A stretch of 64,000 nucleotides of DNA, from positions 19,977,001 to 20,041,000 of the forward strand of contig CM034550.1 of assembly GCA_020055645.1 (NCBI GenBank), read 5' to 3'. This DNA is from Tomocerus qinae (Eukaryota > Arthropoda > Collembola > Entomobryomorpha > Tomoceridae). Position numbers and translations under genes: made by a program. This document shows, piece after piece, positions 1-11,100 of this stretch. Each line of letters begins with the position of its first letter. Position 1 is the first letter of the stretch. The notes under the pieces were generated by a model. It saw only the letters and a program-made list of their open reading frames with translations, made no database searches and was not told where the DNA came from.

Positions 1-900
1 TTGGTTAAAATGGCTACATTATTCGAAATCAGCATGCTTGAAAACCTCAAAATAGAATTTGACAGCTTATTTGCATAGATATTAGAAAATGGGTAGGCTG
101 GCCGCTGGCCCCACCCACTTCTCAGATTTGGTAAATGACTAATTTAATCGAAATCAGCATGTCTAAAACCTCAAAATAGAATTTGACAGCTTATCTGCAG
201 AGATATTAGAAAATGAGTAGGCTGGCCCCGCCCATTTCTCAGATTTGGTAAAAATGACTAATTTGTTCGAAATCAACATGTTTAAAAACCTCAAAACAGA
301 ATTTGACAGCTTAATTGTATAGATATTAGAAAAAGGTATGTTGGCCCCACCCACTTTTTGAATTTCGTTTAAATGACTAATTTATTCGAAATCAGTATGT
401 TTGAAAACCTTAAAACAAAATTTGCAAATCTTATTGTGTAGATATTTGAAAATAGGTAGTCCGGCCCCACCCACTTCTCAGATTTGGTAAAAATGACTAA
501 TTTATTCGAAATCAGCATGTTCCAAAACCTCAAAATAGAATTTGACAGCTGATTTGCATAGATATTAGAAAATGGGTGGAATCGCCCCACCCACTTCTCA
601 GATTTGGTAAAAATGACTAATTTATTCGAAATCAGCATGTTTTGAAACTTCAAAATCCTAATTGGTAGTAAAATACAACTATGTTCACCAAATGGGTGTG
701 GTTGCCACTCCCCTTTTTCTCATGTTTTGGATCAATGGTTAATTATTACGACATTAACGTTTTTGAAATTTAAAATTGGTACCGATGGGCCTAATCCCAT
801 CAAATTGACTAGACGGGTTTGGTAGCCACACCCACAATTTCGATTTTTTCTGAAAACGACCTCTTTTTTCGAAATCAGCATATTTTTATACTACAAAGTA
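1..900. repeat. Tandem minisatellite, about 120-bp unit, about 8 copies
   Basis: The core CGAAATCAGCAT recurs at about 24, 149, 268, 387, 507, 627, 749 (diverged) and 870, giving a 119-125 bp period. Each unit also carries a GACTAATTT box, a TTTGACAGCTTATTTGCATA box and a CCCCACCCACTTCTCAGATT box. The last two units are much more diverged. The array touches the left window edge, so its full size is unknown. Because a unit is close to 120 bp (40 codons), the minus strand stays open over several units and yields repetitive peptides; these are not convincing genes. The array ends about 80 bp before the first visible exon of the next gene, so it is probably intronic or 5' flanking. Confidence 0.9.
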
Positions 901-978
901 CTTGATTTCAAAATTTTGTAGTAAGTTTTATTTTTTATATACTGAGAGGGGCATTTTTTTATCTAACCACCTCGAAAG

Positions 979-2710
979 GGTTCTATTACTACGCCAATTG
1001 CCCTCACATCCCTGCCTTCTGGTTACTGCACTCGTTTAATCTTGTACTGGCCACTTTTTGATAGCTTCTTTTACATCGCTGTTGACGAGGACGAGGCGTA
1101 TTCTAAACACATGAGTACATTTTGGGGTTCTTGTGCTTTATTTGGCCTAAGAGCGTTAACCTTCTTGCGAGAAATATTATTTCGTGAAGGTAATTTTTCC
1201 TTTGTTGTGCCCTGTGTGTTATAAATGCCTTTCTTAAGAAATGTGTTTCTAGTGTAAAATAATTCTTATTTTCAGTTCCTCCATCAATAAAAGTTTCCAG
1301 TTCTTCATCTGACAGTGATGTGGAGTTGGGGAGACTTGCCTCCAGAGAGAGTTTATTAGCAAGAGCAGCAGAAAAGATTTCCAAAACAAATTTGCTCGTT
1401 CCAGGAAATCATGACGAGGAAATGGTGATCACGAACGATGATTCAGATAGCAGTTTATGCGATGGGGTTTTCAGAAAATTCAAACTGAATATCGGAAGTC
1501 AAGAATCTGTCCATTGTGTAGAAGTTTCTTTGATGTATGAAAAATCCTTCTTCGATAGTTTATTAGCAGAAAGGAACGATTTAAAATCAATTGTATTGAG
1601 CGAGAAATGTGCATGTGTTGTGTGGATTTGGAGTGAGCAGACTCGAATTGTAGTCATTACTGGTAAGAATCATACTTTTTCGTTTTTCAATGATAATACA
1701 ATATTATTATGTTCAAGCAACTATTTTTGTGATAATAGAAAGTTCTAATCCTAATTCTTGGAGTCTTCAGCAATGGTATAAAAAGGTGTTAGCAGATATG
1801 GCTCTTATGGATTCACGATTAATTGGTCACCCTTACTACTGGCATCCGATGGTTCGACGGAGGTAACTTTGCATATAAACTTTGTAAATTACTGCATAAT
1901 AAATAATTTATACTCTTAAATGAGTTGTCTTCCAGATTGGGTCGTGTTGTAAAACGGTTCAAGAAGCTCTACAGAAGGATCGAGGAGTTAGAAGCTATTA
2001 AAAAAGGATTGCCATTATCAACAGTTACACTTTTCGACAATTCTCTCCGAAAAGGAAATCGGAGACGTGATTGTCAAAGCTTCATAGAGGAAATCGATGA
2101 AGATTCGCAATACAATGATGAATTTCTAGTGAAAAACTTTGTTCCGGGTTGTGATTCTGATTCTGATTTCATGCAAAATAAATATGACAGTGTTGCCATT
2201 CCTATTGGAGATTGTTACAATAAGGAAGAAGAATACCATATGAATATCTTGGACTCGGATTCTGATGGTAGCAGTGGTTTCTCTGGAGGAGAAGATTATA
2301 ACATGGATTATCAAGATTGTGTAAAATCTAAAATTCATAGAAAATCTCGCCCTAAAAACAGATTCCACAACGAAGATGATATCAGCTATCCAAAACCAAT
2401 AATGAAAAATATGTATCAGTATTCTGAACATAGTTCTATGCGAGATGACCTTGTTTACAATCGGAGAATGAGTACAGAATCATTTGAAGCTCACGAAATG
2501 GGAAACTCCAAGTCAAAACAAAGAAAAAGACGAAGTCGTCGACAGCCAAAAGGAGGTAAACATATCTTAGATTCTATTCTTTACAAAAAATATATTTTGG
2601 AAACTTTTCTAGAAATTATTTAATGATTTAAAGAAATATTTGACATTTGTGTAGATCATTGTATCGTGTCAATGGAAAATGGTTCAGATTCTCAAGAAGT
2701 TTCTATTTGA
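979..2710 (+). CDS. Uncharacterised multi-exon protein, C-terminal part (5' end not found)
   Basis: Five exons join in phase: about 979-1189, 1276-1662, 1739-1862, 1936-2555 and 2655-2710 (stop TGA). Introns are 73-99 bp with GT...AG ends (for example GTAAG at 1663 and TTCCAG before 1936). No start codon is certain. The first exon is open back to a stop at 964 and may begin at an acceptor near 978. In order, the product has a hydrophobic, aromatic-rich stretch (YWPLFDSFFYIA), a Ser/Asp run, a mixed region with WIWSEQTRIVVITG, a motif WSLQQWYKKVLADMALMD followed by HPYYWHPMVRRR, a basic helix, then a long acidic and Ser-rich region ending in a Lys/Arg cluster (KQRKRRSRR) and a short tail. I do not recognise the family. 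The basic cluster could be a nuclear localisation signal. The matching phases across five junctions make a real gene likely. Confidence 0.72.
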
Positions 2711-3035
2711 AACAAATTAGCAAATGCGTCCCCAATTACCAAATTATTGTTTATAAATGTATCAATAATGTAATAGAATCTGCTGCTGAACTGAAAGAAA
2801 AATGCCATCAGTATTTTAATCATTTTGCTGCTTTTAGGTCAAAATCAAAGAATCTTGGATATCCTTGAGTCAAATGTTTCGATAACAGCCACCATCCTAC
2901 ATGCATGATAGAATACAAATACCAGTGCTTTAGATTACAGAGTAGAGTTGTCAAGGCTATCCCAGGTGTTGCTATAAATGAGTTTGTTATTATGAAAGGT
3001 CCTTTACCTTTTGTCATGTCACATGCAGATTGTTG

Positions 3036-3041
3036 AATAAA
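3036..3041 (+). terminator. Polyadenylation signal AATAAA of the gene ending at 2710
   Basis: AATAAA lies 326 bp after the stop codon and before the next gene's start at 3269. It is the first canonical signal downstream, so the 3' UTR would be about 350 bp. Confidence 0.55.
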
Positions 3042-3268
3042 AAATCTCTAGTCTCTTGTTCGAAGCTGTTTTCATTTTCATTCAAAATGTGAACTAGTGC
3101 TGATGTGTTTTAAAAAATCTTTTTGAAATTATTTCTAATTTAAAACTTCATAAATTCAAAACGGGAAATTTTACAAAGTGGGTCCTTTCAAGCATTCTTT
3201 TATCGTATACAAAAATTATCGAATTGTTCAAAGACGTAGAGTAGATTGCTTTTTTAACAAATCAAATA

Positions 3269-5137
3269 ATGGCTTCCGGTGGAAGAGAAACCATGAACTT
3301 TGATGATAGCAAGGCTTATCGTGCAACAAGTGAAGAAGAGGTTCCAGCAGGAGCTGCGGCACTGTCCTTCTCGCGAGAATCTGTCAATGGAGATATGGCA
3401 AGGGAAATTGAATTACTTGGAGAATATTTCGGTCTGGTTATGGGTCCTGGGAATGGTGGGACTGTCTCAAACAGTTCATCCGCTGCAGATATTCCAGGAG
3501 AATGTCGACAACTCATGTCCGGAGAAATTGAAGATGAAGATGATCCTTCCATTTTGAAGTTGGGACTCTCTCGCTCACGTTCTCATCTTCATCGCTCAAA
3601 TTTGGGACAGTCGGATTCCGAAGACAGATTGGTTGGGCCTCCTCTCATCAATTTCAACGAGCCTTTGATTTTCATGGACAATGTAGATGGAGGAGATTTT
3701 CCCTTTGGGGGACCTGATGGTGTTGCTGGAGATTTCATCTTGGATAATCCTCCAGTAGTTGGCGCCCGAGCTGCAATCAGCGTGGTAAGTTATAAAATTT
3801 CATTCATCCTTATATTTATTTGGGAATATTTAAGAAAACGTATGAAAAAGAAGACTGGTCGATAAAAAAATGATTTGAGTTCAAAAATAACCAATGGCCG
3901 TAGTTCTTAGTTTGTATAACAATAAGTTTTCATTCATAGGGGTCATTTGAACCTCAAGAATCTCCCTAAAGAATCATTATAGAGGATTAAGTTAAATTTT
4001 CAGGTTGAAGGCACAATTTACTAAGTCAGGGATAAACGAAGTAATTCATTTCAGCATTTAAATCTTGATTTGACAGAAGATCATTCTCATTGCCATATGT
4101 TTTTAAGTAGCAAAATAACTTATCTTGGTTCGTAATGATAATAATCCTGTTTAGCTTTAGCTACATCGTTTACAGTATCGTTATTGTATTTAAATTGGAG
4201 ATAAAGGACAAGAAAATAGGGAAGGTGTAAAATTATATAGCTACCAACATTATGCGGTTATGAGATGGTCGATGAAAAGAGAGAGTTTCAGTCTGACAGA
4301 ATAATAATAACCAAATACAAAGGATTTGTCTATTATAGGTTATACCTACAACTACATTGTTATTATCGACAAGGTTTATTCATCCGAGTACTAATACTAG
4401 GTTTATTTCGACTTCCGTACTTTCAGAAATAACAAACCATTATCGACCATTATATCGTAGATGTTTATTTAGGACTTCCTAGCTCTATTTATTCATGCAG
4501 ATATTATTAACTTGGTGGATACCAACGGTGTCATTGTCATTAAGAGGGGCGTGCTATTATTGATGGAATATTTGGTATGTGATCTGAAGAGATAAGTCTG
4601 AGGTTACCTACCTTGTGTCCTTTAACTTCTTGTCATAATCCTATTTTGACAGAATATTATCATTTCTTCATGTAAACAAGGAAATGAATAATTTTCCTCT
4701 GCTTGTTACAATAGTATGACCAAGGTGTTTACAAGTTACAAGGCTAGGGTTGAAGTATTGCTAATCCTGATTTTGTTCCTCTGCGTTTTAATGGCAAAGA
4801 TCGGGAATAAAAATTTTCAATTAATTAAATTAATTTTCATTTGATTTTGTTGCAGCGTGCCCTGAATTCGGAAGATGATCTTGTAAGTCAGCTTGGATTG
4901 GAAACACCATCGCTGCGAAATGGAAATAACAATGGAACGATTTGCTGCCGTCACCTTTCGAACCATAACATTTCGATCGCGTCCTTAGACCTGGAGGCCA
5001 ACAACTTCAACGGTCATTGTCACAACTTCGGACAATGTTGTGCTCACGGATACCGACACAAACTCGGAGGAGGGAAGACTTTGAGACAACGACATTTCAC
5101 ATGCTTACCTTTACCTGCTGCTTCTGCCACTTTGTAA
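3269..5137 (+). CDS. Uncharacterised two-exon protein, about 265 residues
   Basis: Exon 1 runs 3269-3784 from the first ATG after an in-frame-stop-rich leader. It ends at a strong donor (GTG|GTAAGT) in phase 0. Exon 2 starts after TTGTTGCAG and runs 4856-5137 (TAA); the 1071-bp intron has no long open frame. The first 172 residues are acidic and Ser/Gly-rich, with DDPSILKLGLSRSRSHLHRS and FGGPDGVAGDF segments, and look largely disordered. The second exon encodes 93 residues with NSEDDLVSQLGLETPS, then a Cys/His-rich stretch (CCRHLSNHN, HCHNFGQCCAHGYRHK) and the tail HFTCLPLPAASATL. The Cys/His spacing could bind metal, but I cannot match it to a named zinc finger. There is no signal peptide or membrane segment. 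Function unknown. It lies 228 bp after the polyadenylation signal of the preceding gene on the same strand. Confidence 0.7.
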
Positions 5138-8100
5138 ATACGCCCCAAACGAATATGTAGATGAACTTAGTTGTAAGTATATTGTAGCTACACTGTACTG
5201 CGTAAAATTTTATGAGAATTGCTAATGGATCACATGTAAAAGATCTGTAAAATTATCTCCCTGTCATATTTAATAGTAGAAGAGGTTGAAGGTCTAAAGG
5301 GTGGACCTTAGGATGATTGCAATGACAAAAACACAGTTGTAGCAAATGAGATGTACTGACTTTTGTGCATCAGCGTCACAGATTTGAAATTCTAAAATTT
5401 TAACGATCTCTTATCATGCCACTTACAGACAAACAACAGAGTCTTGTAGTTAGCATGTCCGGGGAGTATCTTATTATAAAGCATTAAAAAAGTCTGAAAC
5501 AAAAAACTTGTCGTAGTAATTAGTTTCGAAATTTATAAAATCTACTAGAAAAATAAAACTTATGGCTAAAATCATTTGCATTTCCAGTGTTTTTCCTACT
5601 ACGTCGTCACTAACATTATTTTTTACAATTAAATTCATGTCATGTGTTTGTACAGTAAGCTTTTAATTCACATAAAATTATGCATGTATGTATGTGCTCA
5701 TTTTGTATTGTTAAAGAAATTTGCAACGTACTTAAATATTGTAAATATTTGTGCTTTTCCCAGAAATTGCATTTCGCCATTATTTAAATCAAGTTTACAG
5801 CTGTAACTTGTAATGCAAATATTCATGTATGGTAGACTGTGTGGGTACAAACCGAAATCTGTTTCTCTCAGCATCTACATAAGCTAGTAGTCCATAAATT
5901 TATCATTTTGTTGAAAAAACTGTTGATAATGGAAGTATTTCTATTGATTTGCTTTCTAAAGATATTTAAACCAACATTTGCGAGAAAATATGGCATCTAT
6001 TGTATTCTTCAATCCAATATTATCTGGAACCCACATAAAGAAATACTTCGCTCCCTATGTACGTGCATGATTCATGCGACAGAATACAAATATGTCTGCA
6101 GCCCATCACTGTCACATTCGTGATGTCAAAATATGTACATCTCCATTCATTTTCCGGAAAATAACAGCCCTGTTGACATTTTAATGACAATGATGAAAAA
6201 TATCATTGAAAAAATGGGAATAAATGCCAGATGTGCCAATGTACATTATAAGATAGCCTTTTCATGAACAAAATAATTACATCACCATTGCGAAAATTTT
6301 GGAATGCGAGCATTTTCTGTTCTCATGATTGAAATACGATGGGGTTGATACCGGATGTGCAAAGGGGCTATTTTAACTATTGTCCTCTTAAATAATTACT
6401 GGCAATGCAAATGTTGATAAGTATTAGTTGACAGTTGACAAAAATATCCTGTATTTTCAATAGCGATAATCTTTACATGTGAAAACTTTAAATTGATCAA
6501 ACATGCATTTTAGATGAGGGACATTTTAGATGAGGTTGGAAGAATCTGGTCAATAAATTATAAAAATCCAATTACTGATGTTTTTGGTTTACTTGCTCTC
6601 ATTTATTAAAATTTCAGTTTCGTAGATTAGCAATACAGTCAGAATTTAGATATCGACATAGATATCAGTAATACTTAACAGCATGTTTATTGAAACGATG
6701 GTAAAATAAACTCTATGTATTGTAACCAAATAGAATTTCGTCATAATTTATGGGAAACAGATTCCGAATCCTGCGGAGAACTGTTTCCACGTAGGTAAAA
6801 TATATATTTGCCACAAGACAATCTACAGCAATTAGCTTTGCAATTTTCTGATTTGAATAAATTAACTTTTATTACAGCAGTTTTTGATGTGGTTAAGAGC
6901 AAAAACTAAAATAAGCTTATACAAGAGCGTCTAGTTTCGGTATAAAAGATATTCGTATGTGTAACAAGCTATACCTTTGAGTTACATACGCAAAGGAGTT
7001 TATTACATCTTCGCACTGAAAAATGTTTCAGTGTAATCTAACTTCTCCAGCATCCATTATCATTTCAGTCTAGTAAATGACAATATCCAGGAATCAACAC
7101 TACCTTTTGTTCTTAGATTCCATGATCTTTCCCTTGTGTTTGGGCTGCCTCTTTCTTTGCAGCCTATATGCAGCAGCTACCGATTTGTTACAAGTAACTT
7201 TACAAGATTTTTATTACAAATTCATATTAAACCAGTTAGTTTAAAATTAGTGGTAGTAGTCATACGTAAAATACAATTATTAAGAAAGTAGTGCTCGTAT
7301 TTGTACATTATCAGAAATCAGAGCGGAATACTTTTCGCATATTATGGAAGGTTTGTTAAGCGTACTTTAAATTATGTACAGGTTATTATTAAGATAAGTA
7401 CACGTAAGCAAGAATGTAATTCTCGTCTTTTTCCTCGGGAAACCTCCCAGTAAGTTGTAAATGTACATTTTACAAAAGAAAAGTCTATCACGTTAGTGTA
7501 ATTATCATGCAAGCTCAGCATTATTATTTGTGTTAACTGATTTACATTATTATAGGCTACTTACACAAAGACAAGAAGGCACAGTAAGATATACAAACAA
7601 CATAACAATAACAATAAAATTACAATACAATATCTACCATGACTGGGAGATGGACACTTTGACACATCTCAATGTAACTATACACGATTATAACACAACT
7701 ACTACGTAGGAATACTACCTAAACAAGTACTAAATAGTCTTATTGCATAATAATTTACTATTTTAGAGATGGGCTATTTTAAAAAAAGTTGCAAACAATT
7801 GCAAATAAAGTTAGCTATACTAGCAATTAAGAAACTTCTCAGTTAGTAAAAAGATTAAGGTACTAATAATAGCCTTACTCTCAGAGGTATTAATAATCAG
7901 TACTGTTGGGTTTTTTTGGTTCAGTTCTGTTCCATAAAAATTGCGAATATTTTATGCTCAGTTCAGTCAAGGCTTATATTAAGCTCTATTTTCTTGCGTT
8001 ATCGTTGCTTCTCTTAATGTCTCGTCAACATGAACATGAATATTTTACAGCAGAACCTTTCCTTCTCATTATAAACACTTCTTTTGTAAATTGTTACATT

Positions 8101-8156
8101 AAAACTAGAAACAATTGTTAGTACTGTATGACTGGCTAGCACTAAATAATATATTT
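5138..8156. other. Convergent intergenic / 3' UTR region, about 3 kb
   Basis: It lies between the plus-strand gene ending at 5137 and the minus-strand gene ending at 8157, and is AT-rich throughout. AATAAA is present on the plus strand near 5550 and 6856. The minus-strand equivalent TTTATT is near 7210. It probably holds the two 3' UTRs. A 40-codon frame at 7122-7244 begins with a hydrophobic leader but has no other support. I see no RNA gene or mobile element. Confidence 0.6.
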
Positions 8157-11100
8157 TTAGTACACATAAATTTGTTTCAGCTGCTCTCTCGTCTCCATCG
8201 GCACGGTGTAAATGTTAAATCGGTTTTTATCCGCCTGATGCTGTCGTATTCTCTTTGGGAAATTCATTATGTGGAAAACTCGCTTGAATTTCTTGGCTGA
8301 CGAAGAACGTTTTAAATTCGCTTTGGAATTTTCCGAATCCTCCATGTCGTAATTAGACAACGGCTGCGTGATGTACGGTGACATTGTCGAAGAGACATGT
8401 CCATGTGTTGGGAGAGATTGGACAGAGCCAATGTACGATGACATTTCGTGTTGCAATTTATTTAAATTGTACTGAGACCGGTAGTAGCTTGTAGAATAAA
8501 GGAACCAAGGTGGGTTGAACTGAGGTGCTGAAGATTGAGAGCTTGTCGGCGATGGCGGAGTAGACTGTCCGTCGTATTCAGAACCTGACTGATTTCCAAT
8601 CATGTGCAGTGACATTGAAGAAGATGACGACGGAGATGGTGACGTCGACACGGACCCTGAAGGTGACGTTGAAACATCATTCATTGCTAATTCATTCCTC
8701 CGGGCCATTTCTTTCAGACTCTCTGCTCTTCTCATTCTTCTATAATTGACATAAACAAACATTTAAATTCATAGCCCGCACAAACAAACAATTAAACATT
8801 ATTTTATTTCACACTTGCTCATCCCGTGATGGACGAGGTCATTTCTCTAATACGTACCTTACTAAAAGGGCGATAAGGAAGATTATCCCGATTGTTATAA
8901 CAAGAGGAACTATTAATGCTCCGACCACTACAAAATGGTAACTGTCGTCTTCGATTCCTTGACCTGTACAAATATTTATCAGTTAGTCGCAGAAATACAC
9001 AATGAAGCAACGAAAACCAATCGATTTCATGCACGGACAAGTCAAAAGACACATTCCATACTCTTTGCAAGTAAAAGTGGAACCTATTTTTACATTGTAC
9101 TGGATAATACTGGAATGCTGTCCTTATATACCTCATGGAAAATATTTTAGAAAGCAGCACAAAGCGGTATGATTGACGTATTTATATTTTTATGCTAGGA
9201 AACAAATCGTCAGGAGCCATACGGACATACGTAAGTCTATTTTTATTGAAAACTAACAATTTATAGCCCATAACTGACATATAGTATAAAAATTTAACCA
9301 ATCTTAAACCACATATATACCGCATAGCATACTGAAACTTTTTATTACATTTTTCAGGTACTATTCTAAACATTTTCTACAGGAAAATGCGTCACCTTGA
9401 TTAATTTGCCGTAAAAAAGTAATCTCCCAAGTTTTCATACAAAATTCAGTGCATTATAGCATTACAGTACGTCAAAGAACTGCGGTAAGACTTTAGTAGG
9501 GTGCTCCATTTTACGTTTACCAAAATATTATTGCTCTTTATCTACAGTTCTGAATTACCTTTTGTGTACTAGTAGACTGTTTTGCATTGAGATATAAATT
9601 ACTCCACCTAGGTATTGTTTGCATTGAACCCTTGCACTGGTTTGAGCTTGAGAATAACTCTAAACTGAATTTAAGGCTTAACTTTATGGTGTGAGACTTG
9701 AGACAGGTTGATATTGTAGTGAGAATAAAGGGGAACTCATTTCTATTGGATGCTCAGACGTGTGGCTAATCACCTTGTCGCCAGAAAAGACGATAAAGGA
9801 CACCAGGTCGACCCGGTCGGTGGCCGATCGCTATTTATTGTCTATGGACTGAAATCCCATTTCTTTGCAGATCATAACGAGTACAACTCACCAGGACATT
9901 CGAAATTTGAATGTCGAAATAAATATGATAACAACATTAACAACCCTAAGGGTGAAGATGCTTTCGTAAGACAAATGTTTTCCATGCAAAGATCCAGTTG
10001 GCCGAAGATACTAAATGAAGCCATCCCTACTGAACTTAACAGTTAAGGTACCCTCAATTCTTTCTATTTGAAGCTAAACCCTTCCATTATACTTTTACGT
10101 CCTTATACAAATTCCCAATTTGCTGGACCATTATTAATGCGGGAAACCTGAGAAGGTTGTTAGTTCAACAAACATTTATTACTGTAAATATGTCTTAGGG
10201 TGTGTATCTTTTGATCTTTTATGTGCAAACAGGTGAACTTTTGACTCTTGATCAATAACAAATTCAAATATATAAACTTGGAAGATAAGGATCATTTCTC
10301 AAGGAATTCTAAAGGGTCAAGGTAGATTCAAGTATAAATCACTTTTCTTGTTATTATCAAATAACAAAATAAAGATACTAAATTCTGGAAAATACTTACT
10401 AATTTCAGGAAGTAAAATTTGCCAAAGGATATGCATGGTCTCGTTATTTCAGTCACTGTTGTAACCATATGTTTGACGTCGTACACAGGACATCATTACC
10501 TTATCTCTTCTATGGAACCAATAACCGCGAACCATTTTCAAAGGAAAATAGTGGACATGTCTTTCCGAAGAATATTAGTGCGTAGGTATATTACGTTTGT
10601 TTTTAGCGGATATGATGACAATTGTATTGAACATTGAAATAGTGAAACTAATTAAATAGGCGAAAATGGAAAAAGTTTAGAAAATCAGAGAGTAGACAGA
10701 GAGAGTTCACCTAAAATGGGTTTATTTAAAGAAAACGAGTCTATTTGTGTGTGGTATGCCCGTTTTCTCTACGAACTACGCGTTCAACACACTCGAACAT
10801 TTATCACACACAAGTATAGTTATTAGAAAGCCAAGACTAGAGAATAGAAATGATAAGGCAAATGCACAAAGGCAATAGAGTTTTGTAGAATACAGTTAAC
10901 TCTTGGGATAAAATTACTAATGACTTGTGTTATTAATACGGATATGAAATATGTCTTTCGAATACTGATACGAAGAGTGCATGAAATCTCATGGGATAAA
11001 ATGCATTTATCAAGCATGAAAACAGAAAATGTTTTACCTGATGAACCGGTGAGTGCGCTTCCACTTCCAGTGTGAGATCCTGTAGAACAAAGAAACCCAA

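Noticed and set aside
163..653. Minus-strand frames of 63 and 94 codons with repeated peptide
   Set aside because: They lie wholly inside the 120-bp tandem repeat, the unit lengths shift the frame, and no promoter, splice site or known domain is present.
979..2710. Assignment of this gene to FAM199X or a folliculin-interacting-type protein
   Set aside because: The motif order and composition do not match what I know of those families, so the gene is left unnamed.
5839..6123. 94-codon plus-strand frame
   Set aside because: It lies in the 3' flank of the 3269 gene, has AT-driven composition and shows no coding features.
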